Below, piece by piece: positions 34,317 to 43,697 of a DNA stretch of 55,686 nt. This DNA is from Burkholderiales bacterium (GTDB taxonomy: Bacteria; Pseudomonadota; Gammaproteobacteria; Burkholderiales; Burkholderiaceae_C): assembly GCA_029268225.1 (NCBI GenBank), contig JAJUGJ010000021.1, forward strand, positions 1 to 55,686, read 5' to 3'. The position numbers were made by a program, and so were the translations under genes. The notes beneath the pieces were generated by a model. The model was not told the origin of the DNA. It did not search any database and saw only the letters and a program-made list of their open reading frames with translations. The first letter of the stretch is position 1; each line of letters starts with the position of its first letter.

Positions 34317-35960
34317 TCAAGGCAGCCAGGCGTCCTTCTTCTTGGGCTTCTTGCTCAAGATGGTGGGGAAGCTCACCGGCAGCGTGCGCGGGTAGTCGCG
34401 GCTGAAGTGCAGGCCGCGGCTTTCCTGGCGCGACAGGGCCGATCGCACGATCAGCTCGGCGCAATCGACCAGGTTGCGCAACTCCAGCAGGTCGCGCGTC
34501 ACGCGAAAGGCCGCATAGTAATCGTCGATCTCGTGGCGCAGCAGCTTGATGCGGTGCAGCGCCCGCTCCAGGCGACGCGTCGTGCGCACGATGCCCACGT
34601 AGTTCCACATCACCAGGCGCAACTCGTCCCAGTTGTGCGCGATCACGACCTCTTCGTCGGCATCCGACACCTGGCTTTCGTCCCAGCCCGACACCTTGGG
34701 GGCGCTGGCCGGGATCTGTGCGGTGATGTCTTCGGCGCAGGTGCGGCCCAGCACCACACACTCCAGCAGCGAATTGCTGGCCAGGCGGTTCGCGCCGTGC
34801 AGGCCGGTGTAGGTGGTCTCGCCCACGGCGTACAGGCCCGGCAGGTCGGTGCGGCCATGCAGGTCAGTCACCACGCCACCACAGGTGTAGTGCGCCGCTG
34901 GCACGACCGGAATCGGCTGCTTGGCAATGTCGATGCCCAGGGACAGACAACGCGCGTGGATCGTGGGGAAGTGCTCCTTCAGGAAATCTTCACCCAGGTG
35001 GGTCGCATCCAACCAGACATGGTCCAGGCCATGTTTCTTCATCTCGAAGTCGATGGCGCGGGCGACGATGTCACGGGGAGCCAGTTCGCCTCGCTCGTCG
35101 TGCTCAGGCATGAAGCGCGTGCCGTCGGGCAGACGCAAGATGGCACCCTCACCACGCAGCGCTTCGGTGATGAGGAAGCTGCGCTCTTGCGGGTGGTACA
35201 GGCAGGTCGGGTGGAACTGGATGAACTCCATGTTCGCCACGCGACAGCCGGCGCGCCAGGCCATGGCAATGCCGTCGCCGGTCGAGGTGTCGGGGTTGCT
35301 GGTGTAGCGGTACACCTTGCCCACACCGCCGGTGGCCAGCACCACCGCCGAAGCCACCAGGGTCTCCACACGGTGGGTTTCGATGTCGAGGGCGTACACG
35401 CCGTGACAGCGCTGCGTCGCGCCCGGCTCCACCGCGTTCTTTTTCAGGTGGCGGTCGGTGATCAGGTCGATCGCCATCCACTTCTCACGCAAGGTGATGT
35501 TGGGGTGACGCTTGACCTCGTCGAGCAGCACATCGTGGATGGCCTTGCCTGTGGCATCGGCCGCGTGCGCGATGCGGCGCACCGCATGGCCGCCTTCGCG
35601 GGTCAGATGCAGGCCCAACGGCCCGGTGGGATCGGGCGAGAACGGCACGCCGCGCGCGACCAGCCACTCGATGGCTTCGGCACTGTGGCGAGCAATGAAC
35701 TCGGCCGTGCGCTCGTCGACCAGGCCACCACCGGCTTCCTGCGTGTCGCGCACATGGGACTCGATGCTGTCGTCGCTGCCCAGCACGCCGACGATGCCAC
35801 CTTGGGCCCAGGCTGTGGCGGCCTCGTGCATCTCGCGCTTGGCCAGCACGATCACGGGCTGCGTTTCTGCCAGGTGCAAGGCCACCGTCAAACCAGCCAG
35901 CCCCGCACCGACGATGACGACAGGCAGGGACGATTCAGACACAGCAGACATAGCGCTCAC
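34317..35960 (-). CDS. nadB: L-aspartate oxidase
   Basis: A 547-residue FAD enzyme that oxidises L-aspartate to iminoaspartate for NadA. The FAD fold is [66 protein letters not shown] and [13 protein letters not shown] are succinate dehydrogenase/NadB family blocks, the second with active-site His. GTG 35960 is preferred because GAGG sits five bases upstream; ATG 35951 is possible and would shorten it by three residues. It is convergent with nadA-nadC, so the de novo NAD genes are grouped but not in one operon. Confidence 0.95.
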   Translation of the reverse strand: MSAMSAVSESSLPVVIVGAGLAGLTVALHLAETQPVIVLAKREMHEAATAWAQGGIVGVLGSDDSIESHVRDTQEAGGGLVDERTAEFIARHSAEAIEWLVARGVPFSPDPTGPLGLHLTREGGHAVRRIAHAADATGKAIHDVLLDEVKRHPNITLREKWMAIDLITDRHLKKNAVEPGATQRCHGVYALDIETHRVETLVASAVVLATGGVGKVYRYTSNPDTSTGDGIAMAWRAGCRVANMEFIQFHPTCLYHPQERSFLITEALRGEGAILRLPDGTRFMPEHDERGELAPRDIVARAIDFEMKKHGLDHVWLDATHLGEDFLKEHFPTIHARCLSLGIDIAKQPIPVVPAAHYTCGGVVTDLHGRTDLPGLYAVGETTYTGLHGANRLASNSLLECVVLGRTCAEDITAQIPASAPKVSGWDESQVSDADEEVVIAHNWDELRLVMWNYVGIVRTTRRLERALHRIKLLRHEIDDYYAAFRVTRDLLELRNLVDCAELIVRSALSRQESRGLHFSRDYPRTLPVSFPTILSKKPKKKDAWLP

Positions 35961-36031
35961 AATGGCCTCAGGGCAGAAGGAGAGCGACGATTCTACGCCC
36001 CCCGTTCAGGTGGTCTCGGGTCAAAAACCAT

Positions 36032-37624
36032 TCACGGCGTGCAGCGATCGGCCCCGCAATAACGTTGGCAGAAACTGCAACCCCACACGGGTAACCAGGA
36101 AGGGAAAGCGTAATAGCGCCGGTTGACCTCGGCCATCACCTGCTCACGGTAGGCGGCGTAGGAGAAGTTGACGCCCTCCAGCGCGTAGAAGGTCGCCCCG
36201 TCTTGCTCAAAGGTCAGCAAACGCACCGAGTCAAAGAAGCCCCGGTAATCGTCCGGCGACAGCTTGCGCGTGGCCATGACGCGGATGGTCTTGCCCTCCA
36301 GCGCGGCGTAATCCACGATCAGGTCATCTTGGCGCGCATGCTTGCCACCGATGCCCAGCACTGGCACATGGTGACCCGCGGCATAGCCAAAGATCGAGGC
36401 CGCAGAGTAAGCATTTGACGCCAGCACCACACCGGGCACCTGCACCTGTTTGACCATCTCTTCAGCGCGGGCCGCTTCGACGAAGCGGTGGTAGTTCTTC
36501 TCGACCACCCGGACGTGCGATGCCATGCGATGCCACTGGCTCAGATCCGACAGCGCGGCACCACCGGCGACCAGCAGGTGCAAGACCAGGAAGACGCCCA
36601 GGCCGCGCGCCGCCGTGCGCAAGGCAGAGGTCGGCAAAGCCCAGGTCCACATCACAAACAGGAAGGGATAGAAGCCCATGACCCAATGCAGGCCGATTTC
36701 CTTCTTGATCGCCAACACGCCAAACAGCGCCAGCGGGACCACCGCGGCGCACACCAGCAAGGCCTGGCCCTTCAGGCCTCCACGCCACGCGCCGCGATGA
36801 CGCCAGCCCAGCCACAACAACACCGGGCTGATCAGGTAGGCCATCATCACCAAGTACACCACCACGTTGGCAGGCGACGCCTCGGCCCCCTCGTTGCGGT
36901 TGAACAGGTTGAACATGATGTTGGTCCAGCAATGCTGGAGATTCCACAGCACGTTCACCGCCACGGCCGGCAGGGCCGCCAGCACGATCAAGACCAGCCC
37001 CCGCCAGCGGGCCCGCGCGAACAGCGCGAAGTACACAACAAAGGCCATCCCCAGCAGCACGGCGAAGTACTTGGACAAAAACGCCAGGCCCATGAAGAAA
37101 CCGCTGAGCACATACAGCCCCCACGGCGAACGCCCCCGGTCAGCCGCTTGCTCGGCACGCACCAGGGAGGCGGTGGCCCAGGCGGCCCACAAGATCAACG
37201 GCGAGTCCGTGGCGATCAGGGCATTGAGCCAGTTCACCGGGGCCAGCCAGTACAGCAAGATGGCCCAGGCCGCCCGCTCGCGACTGACCGGCGACCACGC
37301 CCACCACAGCGCCCAGCCCACGCCCAAAGGCAACAGCACCGCTGGCATCCGAATGGCCCATTCGGCATCCCCCAGCACCGCACGCATCCCGGCAATCCAC
37401 CAGGCCACCATGGGCGGGTGGTCGTAATAGCCATAGTCCAGAAAGCGCGCCCACCAGTAGAACAGCGCTTCATCGCCCGTCAAGGGCATGACAGCGGCCA
37501 TCCAGCCCCGCCAGGCGAGGGACGCCAAGGCCACCAGCCACAGCCAACGGGTCGGCATGGACAGGCAGTCGACACCTGTCGCAGAGGACGCGGCCGAGCG
37601 GTTGAAAACGGACAAAAACGACAT
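36032..37624 (-). CDS. GT-C glycosyltransferase, ArnT/PMT family (second copy)
   Basis: A 530-residue polytopic membrane protein of the ArnT/PMT class. The first periplasmic loop has LTGDEALFYWWARFLDYGYYDHPPMVAWW, with the paired acidic residues and HPPM of the family. TM segments follow, with a C-terminal periplasmic domain whose sequence (LASNAYSAASIFGYAAGHHVPVLGI) differs from the first copy. It ends in a cysteine-bearing tail WGCSFCQRYCGADRC. ATG 37624 opens the family region; open frame upstream overlaps the divergent peptidase gene and is ignored. With the copy at 29622 and the GT2 gene it may form one lipid-modification pathway. Confidence 0.8.
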   Translation of the reverse strand: MSFLSVFNRSAASSATGVDCLSMPTRWLWLVALASLAWRGWMAAVMPLTGDEALFYWWARFLDYGYYDHPPMVAWWIAGMRAVLGDAEWAIRMPAVLLPLGVGWALWWAWSPVSRERAAWAILLYWLAPVNWLNALIATDSPLILWAAWATASLVRAEQAADRGRSPWGLYVLSGFFMGLAFLSKYFAVLLGMAFVVYFALFARARWRGLVLIVLAALPAVAVNVLWNLQHCWTNIMFNLFNRNEGAEASPANVVVYLVMMAYLISPVLLWLGWRHRGAWRGGLKGQALLVCAAVVPLALFGVLAIKKEIGLHWVMGFYPFLFVMWTWALPTSALRTAARGLGVFLVLHLLVAGGAALSDLSQWHRMASHVRVVEKNYHRFVEAARAEEMVKQVQVPGVVLASNAYSAASIFGYAAGHHVPVLGIGGKHARQDDLIVDYAALEGKTIRVMATRKLSPDDYRGFFDSVRLLTFEQDGATFYALEGVNFSYAAYREQVMAEVNRRYYAFPSWLPVWGCSFCQRYCGADRCTP

Positions 37625-37756
37625 GATCAGGGGGTGGGGCAAAAGAAAGTGCCGCAGTCGATCCGCAAGACGGAACCGGGCCCTGGATTCTAGGTGGCCG
37701 CTGCTACCATTTGGCGCAAGCGATGTGCCCCACGTCCATTCCGAAAGGACCGTCCC

Positions 37757-38629
37757 ATGCGTTGGCAAGGCAACCGAGAAAGCGACAACGTCGAAGACGT
37801 CCGTGATGGTGGCGGGCGCCCGTCCGGCATCGGACTCGGCGGCGGCAAGCTGGGCCTGGGCGGCGTGGTAATCGCCTTGGTGGCCAGCTACTTCCTGGGC
37901 ATCAACCCCATGACGGTGCTCAACCTGCTGGGTGGTGGTGGCGCCCCGACCGTCAACGCCCCCGGTCCCAACACCCCACCGGCCAATGACGAAGCCACCC
38001 GCTTCGTGCGCACCGTGCTGGCGGACACCGAAGACGTCTGGCGCGTGCTGTTTCAACAGGCGGGCGGTCAATACCAGGACCCCAAGCTGGTGCTGTTTCG
38101 CGGCGCCGTCCCCACGGCCTGCGGCACCGGCCAGTCGGCCATGGGCCCCTTCTACTGCCCAGGCGACAACAAGGTCTATCTGGACCTGGACTTTTTCGAC
38201 GTGATGCGTGAGCGCCTGGGCGCCCCGGGCGACTTCGCCCAAGCCTATGTGATCGCGCACGAGGTGGGTCACCATGTGCAGAACCTGGTGGGCACCTCGG
38301 CCAAGATGGACCAGATGCGCCAGCGCCTGAGCGAGACCCAATACAACGCCATGAGCGTGCGCCTGGAGTTGCAAGCCGACTGCTACGCCGGTGTGTGGGC
38401 CCACCACGCACAAAACAGCCGCCAGATCATCGAAGCCGGTGATGTGGAAGAGGCCCTGAATGCGGCCGCCCAGATTGGCGACGACACCCTGCAACGCAAA
38501 AGTGGGGGTGCCGTGTCCCCCGAAAGCTTCACACACGGCACCAGCCAGCAGCGCATGACCTGGTTCAAGCGCGGCATGGACACCGGCGACATCCGCCAGT
38601 GCAACACCTTTGACAAGAACGCCCTGTGA
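37757..38629 (+). CDS. Neutral zinc metallopeptidase, YpfJ family
   Basis: A 290-residue YpfJ-type predicted metallopeptidase. An N-terminal hydrophilic MRWQGNRESDNVEDVRDGG is followed by one TM segment (about 30-52), and the catalytic domain carries the zinc-binding HEVGHHVQNLVG with a downstream LELQADCYAGVW supplying the third ligand. Two cysteines in PTACGTGQSAMGPFYCPGD are the usual pair for the family. Substrate is unknown. AAAGGAC lies about seven bases before ATG 37757. It is divergent from the second GT-C gene. Confidence 0.88.
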   Translation: MRWQGNRESDNVEDVRDGGGRPSGIGLGGGKLGLGGVVIALVASYFLGINPMTVLNLLGGGGAPTVNAPGPNTPPANDEATRFVRTVLADTEDVWRVLFQQAGGQYQDPKLVLFRGAVPTACGTGQSAMGPFYCPGDNKVYLDLDFFDVMRERLGAPGDFAQAYVIAHEVGHHVQNLVGTSAKMDQMRQRLSETQYNAMSVRLELQADCYAGVWAHHAQNSRQIIEAGDVEEALNAAAQIGDDTLQRKSGGAVSPESFTHGTSQQRMTWFKRGMDTGDIRQCNTFDKNAL

Positions 38630-38669
38630 CCCAGTTCAGGGCCCCATGACCCTCGGAGACATTTTCAAC

Positions 38670-39647
38670 ATGCAAGCCTGGATCTGCAACGAACTGAGCG
38701 GCCCTGATGCCCTGACTTGGCAAGACGCCCCCACCCCCGAGCCCGGCCCGGGCGAGGTGCGCGTGGCCATCAAGGCCGCCAGCCTGAACTTCCCTGACCT
38801 GCTGATCGTGCAGGGCAAGTACCAGATGAAGCCGCCCCTGCCCTTCGTGCCGGGTGCCGAGTTTGCGGGCGTGGTTGAAGCCGTGGGCGAAGGCGTCAAG
38901 CACCTGAGCGTGGGCAGCCATGTGGCCGGCTTTGGCGGCACGGGTGGCTTTGGCACGCACACCATCTCGAAGGCTGCCGTGCTGATGCCGTTGCCACCTG
39001 CCTTCTCGTTTGAAGACGCCGCTGCCTTCCTGTGCACCTACGGCACGACCTACCACGGCCTGATGGACCGTGCCGCCTTGAAGGCCGGCGAGACCGTGCT
39101 GGTGCTGGGCGCGGCTGGGGGCGTGGGCACCGCCGCCATCCAGATTGCCAAGGCCGCGGGCGCCAAGGTGATCGCCGCCGCCTCGACCGACGAGAAGTGC
39201 GCGCTGTGCAAGGAACTGGGGGCCGACGCCACCATCAACTACAGCACGCAGAACCTGCGCGACGAGCTCAAGACCCTGACCGAAGGCAAGGGCCCGGACG
39301 TGATCTATGACCCGGTCGGTGGCGACCTGACCGAGCAAGCCTTCCGCTCCATCGGCTGGCGCGGCCGCCTGCTGGTGGTGGGCTTTGCCAATGGCGCCAT
39401 CCCCTCGCTGCCACTGAACCTGACGCTGCTCAAGGGCGCTTCGGTCATGGGCGTGTTCTGGGGTGAATTCGCCCGCCGCGAACCGCAGAACAACGCTGCC
39501 TGCCTGATGCAGCTGGCCGCCTGGTACATGGAAGGCAAGATCAAGCCTGTCATCGAGCACAAGCTGCCCATGTCACAGCTGAAGGAAGCCTTCACGCTGA
39601 TGGGCTCGCGTCAGGTGCGCGGCAAGGTCGTGCTGGTCAACAGCTGA
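38670..39647 (+). CDS. NADPH:quinone oxidoreductase family protein
   Basis: A 325-residue MDR (zinc-free alcohol dehydrogenase-like) reductase. The N-terminal substrate domain has ASLNFPDLLIVQGKYQ, PFVPGAEFAGVVEAVGEGV; the Rossmann domain has ETVLVLGAAGGVGTAAIQIAKAAGA and AASTDEKCALCKELGAD. The structural zinc cysteines are absent, as expected for quinone/enoate reductases. ATG 38670 is chosen with GGAG about eleven bases upstream; ATG 38646 is in frame. It follows the peptidase gene by 40 bases and converges with queG. The substrate cannot be named. Confidence 0.85.
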   Translation: MQAWICNELSGPDALTWQDAPTPEPGPGEVRVAIKAASLNFPDLLIVQGKYQMKPPLPFVPGAEFAGVVEAVGEGVKHLSVGSHVAGFGGTGGFGTHTISKAAVLMPLPPAFSFEDAAAFLCTYGTTYHGLMDRAALKAGETVLVLGAAGGVGTAAIQIAKAAGAKVIAAASTDEKCALCKELGADATINYSTQNLRDELKTLTEGKGPDVIYDPVGGDLTEQAFRSIGWRGRLLVVGFANGAIPSLPLNLTLLKGASVMGVFWGEFARREPQNNAACLMQLAAWYMEGKIKPVIEHKLPMSQLKEAFTLMGSRQVRGKVVLVNS

Positions 39648-39654
39648 TCGATCT

Positions 39655-40833
39655 TCACTGCGGGGCGTGGTGCTGGGCCAAGGCCCAGTGCACATGCTCC
39701 GCCACCTGCGCCTGGGCCTCCCCGGTCACCATCGGGGCGTCCAGCCAGGCTTGCAGGGCCTGCACCATCTGCGCACGCAAGGTGGCCTCGTCGGCCGTGA
39801 GTTCACGGTCGCGCCACGCCGCCAGCGCATTGCCCATCGCCACCGCGATGTTGCGCTGCCAGCGTGCATGGCCAATGCGCCGGATCGGGCTGCCCTCGGT
39901 CAGGCGCAAAAAGGTGGCCTCGTCCCACTGCCACAGTTGCAGCAGGCTCGGGTCGTTCAAGGCCGGCCGCACATCGAAATCGGGCACGCAGGCGCGCTGC
40001 GCGAACTTGTTCCACGGACAGGCCAGCTGGCAGTCGTCACAGCCGTAGATGCGATTGCCCATCAGCGGGCGCAGCTCGGTGGGAATCGGGCCGTCGTGCT
40101 CGATGGTGAGGTAAGAGATGCAACGGCGTGCATCCACCTGCCGCTCCCCCACGATGGCCTGGGTGGGACACAGGTCCATGCACGACCGACAGGCGCCACA
40201 GTGCGCCGTGACCGGCTCGGTCAAGGGCAAAGGCACATCCACATAGATCTCGCCCAGAAAGAAGGTGGAGCCGGCCTCGCGTGAGAGCAGCAGCGTGTGT
40301 TTGCCACGCCAGCCCACGCCACTGCGGCTGGCCAGTTCCACCTCCAGCACCGGGGCCGAATCGGTGAAGACGCGGTAGCCCAGCGGCCCGATCAAGGCGG
40401 CCAGCTGATCGGCCAGCTTTTGCAGCCGGGCGCGCAGCACCTTGTGATAGTCCCGCCCGCGGGCGTACATCGACACGGCCGCGGCGTCGGGACGTTGCAG
40501 GCGTGCCCACTCCACCGCCTGCCATCCTTCGGCGGCCACACTGGCGGGCAGGTAGTCCATGCGCGCCGTGATCACACGCACGGTGCCAGGCACCAGCTCG
40601 GCCGGACGCGCGCGCTTGAGCCCGTGGCTGGCCATGTAGTGCATCTCGCCGTGGAAACCACGCGCCAGCCAGGCCAGCAAACCGGGCTCGGCACTTGACA
40701 AATCCACATCGGCTACGCCAATCTGAGAAAATCCCAACGTTGTCGCCCACTGGCGCAGTTGAGCCATGACCTCAGCAGGATCGGCCTGCAGGCGTGGCCC
40801 ATCGGTCAAGGGGGACTGAAGTTCAGGATGCAT
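39655..40833 (-). CDS. queG: Epoxyqueuosine reductase
   Basis: An iron-sulfur, cobalamin-dependent enzyme that reduces epoxyqueuosine to queuosine in tRNA, the last step of Q34 synthesis. The N-terminal LGFSQIGVADVDLS and RGFHGEMHYMASH, the ferredoxin-type clusters CGACRSCMDLCPTQAI and CDDCQLACPWNKF, and the HEAT-like C-terminus RIGHARWQRNIAVAMGNAL are visible. With ATG 40833 it has 392 residues; the start codon shares the hexamer ATGCAT with the tsaE start on the other strand. An internal ATG at 40767 (MAQLRQWATTLGF) also fits the family and would leave room between the genes. Confidence 0.93.
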   Translation of the reverse strand: MHPELQSPLTDGPRLQADPAEVMAQLRQWATTLGFSQIGVADVDLSSAEPGLLAWLARGFHGEMHYMASHGLKRARPAELVPGTVRVITARMDYLPASVAAEGWQAVEWARLQRPDAAAVSMYARGRDYHKVLRARLQKLADQLAALIGPLGYRVFTDSAPVLEVELASRSGVGWRGKHTLLLSREAGSTFFLGEIYVDVPLPLTEPVTAHCGACRSCMDLCPTQAIVGERQVDARRCISYLTIEHDGPIPTELRPLMGNRIYGCDDCQLACPWNKFAQRACVPDFDVRPALNDPSLLQLWQWDEATFLRLTEGSPIRRIGHARWQRNIAVAMGNALAAWRDRELTADEATLRAQMVQALQAWLDAPMVTGEAQAQVAEHVHWALAQHHAPQ

Positions 40834-41361
40834 GTGTCGATCGTAGCAAGTTCGCCCCCCTCCCCAGCCGACGCTTTCTTCTGGTCGGACGAAAGCGACT
40901 GCGGCGCCATGGCCCAGCGTCTGGCCGAGGGTCTGCGCCCCCTGCTCAGCCAAGGGGGCACGGTGTACATCGAGCTGCACGGCACGCTGGGCGCAGGCAA
41001 AACCACCTTCACGCGGCATCTGCTGCGGGCACTGGGGGTCGAAGGTCGCATCAAGAGCCCCAGCTACGCGGTGGTCGAACCCCACGAAGCCACAGGCGGC
41101 ATCCAGATTCATCACTTTGACTTTTACCGCTTCAATGATCCGCAGGAATGGGAAGACGCAGGTTTCCGCGACCTGTTTGCCGCGCCCGGTCTGAAGCTGG
41201 CCGAATGGCCCGAGCAGGCCGCGGGCCTGTTGCCTCGTCCTGATCTGCGTCTGCACCTCACTCCGGTCTCCGACACGCGCCGCGAAGTGCGCCTGGAAGC
41301 CCTGACCCCCACGGGCGAGGCTTTGCGGACGGAAGCGCTCAAGGGGATGACCCAACCATGA
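40828..41361 (+). CDS. tsaE: tRNA threonylcarbamoyladenosine biosynthesis ATPase
   Basis: A 177-residue ATPase required with TsaB/TsaD for t6A37 modification of tRNA. The P-loop is ELHGTLGAGKTTFTRHLLRALG, followed by IKSPSYAVVEPHE and HHFDFYRFNDPQEWEDAGF, the standard TsaE blocks, and EWPEQA near the end. The ATG at 40828 overlaps the divergent queG ATG inside ATGCAT; a GTG at 40834 is an alternative. Its stop overlaps the amiC start (ATGA). Pairing of tsaE with an AmiC-type amidase downstream is common in proteobacteria. Confidence 0.94.
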   Translation: MHVSIVASSPPSPADAFFWSDESDCGAMAQRLAEGLRPLLSQGGTVYIELHGTLGAGKTTFTRHLLRALGVEGRIKSPSYAVVEPHEATGGIQIHHFDFYRFNDPQEWEDAGFRDLFAAPGLKLAEWPEQAAGLLPRPDLRLHLTPVSDTRREVRLEALTPTGEALRTEALKGMTQP

Positions 41362-42914
41362 GTCAGAAACATCTCGCTCCTGTGTCCTCGTCCCGCCGCA
41401 AACTGCTGCAGCAATCGCTGGGCGGTGCCGTGGTGCTGTGCCTGGGGCCTCAGCAGCTGGCCTGGGGCGCCGACCTGGTGGCCGTGCGCGTGTGGCCGGC
41501 CGAGGCTTATACCCGCGTCACGCTGGAGTCTGACACGGCGCTGAACGCCAATTTCTTTGCGGTCGAGCACCCCAACCGTCTGGTCATCGACATCGAAGGC
41601 CTGGCCCTGAGCCCGCAGATCAAGGAGCTGGTCAGCAAGGTGCGCTCAGACGATCCCTTCATTGCCGGCGTGCGCGTGGGCCAGAACAAGCCCAATGTGG
41701 TCCGTCTGGTGCTGGACCTGAAGCAGCAGACCAAACCGCAGGTGTTCGGCCTGGCGCCGGTGGCGGCCTACCAGCACCGACTGGTGTTCGATCTCTATCC
41801 CACGCTGGATGCCGACCCGATTCTGGCCTTGCAGCGCAGCCACGCCTTGACGCCCCCCGCGGCACCGACTGCCCCCGGCAAACCAGCCACCGGCACCAGC
41901 CCTGGGGCCTACATGTCAGCCCCTGGCGCTGGCAACGTGCCGGGCACCGGCGCAGGGCCACAGCCCTCGGTGCCATCTGCGCCCCCCCTGGCCACGACCA
42001 AGCCCGAAGCCGGCAGTTCCGAACAGGCCGCTGCGGCCATGAACGATGCGCTCGACGAGTTCATCGGCTCGCTGCATGGCAAATCGCAAGACAAGGCCGT
42101 GGCCAAGGCCGCGCCACGCCCAGCAGAGAAAGCCGACAAGGCGGACAAGCCGGGTATCGACCGCAAGACCACTGTGGCCACCGGCAACCCACGCGCCAGC
42201 GCGCAACGTCTGGTCATCGTGGCGCTGGACGCCGGCCATGGTGGCGAAGACCCCGGCGCCATCGGCCCCAGCGGGCTGTATGAAAAAAACGTGGTGCTGG
42301 CCGTGGCCCAAAAGCTGCGCAACCGCATCAATGCCACACCGGGCATGCGCGCCATGCTCACGCGTGAATCCGATTACTTCGTGCCGCTGCACGAGCGGGT
42401 TAACAAGGCCCGCCGGGTACAGGCAGATCTGTTCGTCTCCATCCATGCCGACGCCTTCACCAACCCGCAGGCACGGGGTGCGTCGGTGTTCGTGCTGTCT
42501 GAGAACGGCGCCTCCAGCGCCTCGGCACGCTGGCTGGCCAAAAAGGAGAACGCCTCCGACCTGGTAGGCGGCGTGAACATCAAGGCCAAGGATGCCGCCA
42601 TCATGCGCACCTTGCTCGACATGTCGACCACGGCGCAGATCAAGGACAGCCTCAAGCTGGGCTCGGCCGTGCTGGGCCACCTGGGCAAGGTCGGACGGCT
42701 GCACAAACCCCGCGTTGAGCAGGCAGGCTTTGCCGTGCTCAAGGCACCGGACATCCCCTCCATCCTGGTGGAAACGGGCTTCATCACCAATCCGGAAGAA
42801 GAGTCCAAACTCAAGGACGACAGCTATCAGGATCAACTGGCCGATGCACTGATGGCTGGCATTGCCCGCTACTTCGAGAAGAACCCGCCCCTGGCTCGCG
42901 GCAACGCCATGTGA
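41358..42914 (+). CDS. amiC: N-acetylmuramoyl-L-alanine amidase (AmiC type)
   Basis: A 518-residue periplasmic amidase that cleaves stem peptides from septal peptidoglycan during cell separation. A Tat signal is evident: SSSRRKLLQQSLGGAVVL with the twin arginine. An AMIN domain follows (about 38-145; VRVWPAEAYTRVTLESD), then a Pro/Ala-rich linker of about 120 residues, then the Amidase_3 zinc domain with VALDAGHGGEDPGAIG, LTRESDYFVPL, SIHADAFTNPQARG and the closing ILVETGFITNPEEE. The catalytic region is complete. It starts within the tsaE stop, and a perfect hairpin follows. Confidence 0.94.
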   Translation: MSQKHLAPVSSSRRKLLQQSLGGAVVLCLGPQQLAWGADLVAVRVWPAEAYTRVTLESDTALNANFFAVEHPNRLVIDIEGLALSPQIKELVSKVRSDDPFIAGVRVGQNKPNVVRLVLDLKQQTKPQVFGLAPVAAYQHRLVFDLYPTLDADPILALQRSHALTPPAAPTAPGKPATGTSPGAYMSAPGAGNVPGTGAGPQPSVPSAPPLATTKPEAGSSEQAAAAMNDALDEFIGSLHGKSQDKAVAKAAPRPAEKADKADKPGIDRKTTVATGNPRASAQRLVIVALDAGHGGEDPGAIGPSGLYEKNVVLAVAQKLRNRINATPGMRAMLTRESDYFVPLHERVNKARRVQADLFVSIHADAFTNPQARGASVFVLSENGASSASARWLAKKENASDLVGGVNIKAKDAAIMRTLLDMSTTAQIKDSLKLGSAVLGHLGKVGRLHKPRVEQAGFAVLKAPDIPSILVETGFITNPEEESKLKDDSYQDQLADALMAGIARYFEKNPPLARGNAM

Positions 42915-42934
42915 TACCTGGTGGCCCTGAAACG

Positions 42935-42960
42935 CACAACGGCCCTTTCGGGCCGTTGTG
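42935..42960. terminator. Hairpin between convergent amiC and dedA
   Basis: CACAACGGCCC (42935-42945) pairs with GGGCCGTTGTG (42950-42960) around a TTTC loop, a perfect 11-bp stem. It lacks a T run on both strands. Position between two convergent stops suggests bidirectional termination. Confidence 0.6.
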
Positions 42961-42976
42961 ATGGGTGGGCTGCGCG

Positions 42977-43627
42977 TCAGGCTGCCGTGCGGGCTTGGCG
43001 GCTGGCCTTCCAGGCCCCGAACAGGGCGATCAGCCCCGGAATCAAGATCAGCGCCCAGATGATCTTGCTGAGGTGCTGCTGCACAAACGGCAGGTTACCG
43101 AACAGATAGCCCACCGTGGTCAGTCCACACACCCAGATCAACGCGCCGATGACGTTGTAGGCGGTGAAGGTGGCACGGTTCATCTCGGCCACACCGGCCA
43201 CGAAGGGTGCGAAGGTGCGGATGAAGGGCATGAAGCGCGCGAGGATGATGGTGATGCCACCGTGCTTCTCGTAGAAGTTGTGAGCGGCGTCAAAGGCCTT
43301 GCGGTTGAACCAGCGTGAGTCCTCCCACTGGAACACCTTGGGGCCGATGTAGCGACCAATCGTGTAGTTGAGTTGGTCGCCCGCAATGGCCGCCACCAGC
43401 AGCACCGCCATCGCCACCGGCAGGCTCATGGCGCCGGTGCCCGCCAGGGCGCCCACCATGAAGAGCAGCGAATCGCCCGGCAAAAAGGGCATCACCACCA
43501 GACCGGTTTCCACGAACACGATCAGGAACAGCAAGGCGTACACCCACATGCCATAGGCCTGGACGAACTCGGCCAGGTGCTTGTCGACATGCAGGATGAA
43601 ATCGATGAGAAAGTAGATGATTTCCAT
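42977..43627 (-). CDS. DedA family membrane protein
   Basis: A 216-residue inner-membrane protein of the DedA (VTT/SNARE-associated) family, members of which flip undecaprenyl phosphate or phosphatidylethanolamine or support membrane potential. VFVETGLVVMPFLPGDSLLFMVGALAG with the conserved Glu and PGD, GRYIGPKVFQWEDSRWFN, and the ILARFMPFIRTFAPFVAGVAEM block with two arginines are the family core. About four to five hydrophobic segments are present. It is divergent from mutL across 70 bases. Confidence 0.92.
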   Translation of the reverse strand: MEIIYFLIDFILHVDKHLAEFVQAYGMWVYALLFLIVFVETGLVVMPFLPGDSLLFMVGALAGTGAMSLPVAMAVLLVAAIAGDQLNYTIGRYIGPKVFQWEDSRWFNRKAFDAAHNFYEKHGGITIILARFMPFIRTFAPFVAGVAEMNRATFTAYNVIGALIWVCGLTTVGYLFGNLPFVQQHLSKIIWALILIPGLIALFGAWKASRQARTAA

Positions 43628-43697
43628 GGCGCCGGATTATCAGGGGGATTCGTGACGTCCTCAGGGCTGGCCACCCCCAGCCTCCTACAATACGGGG

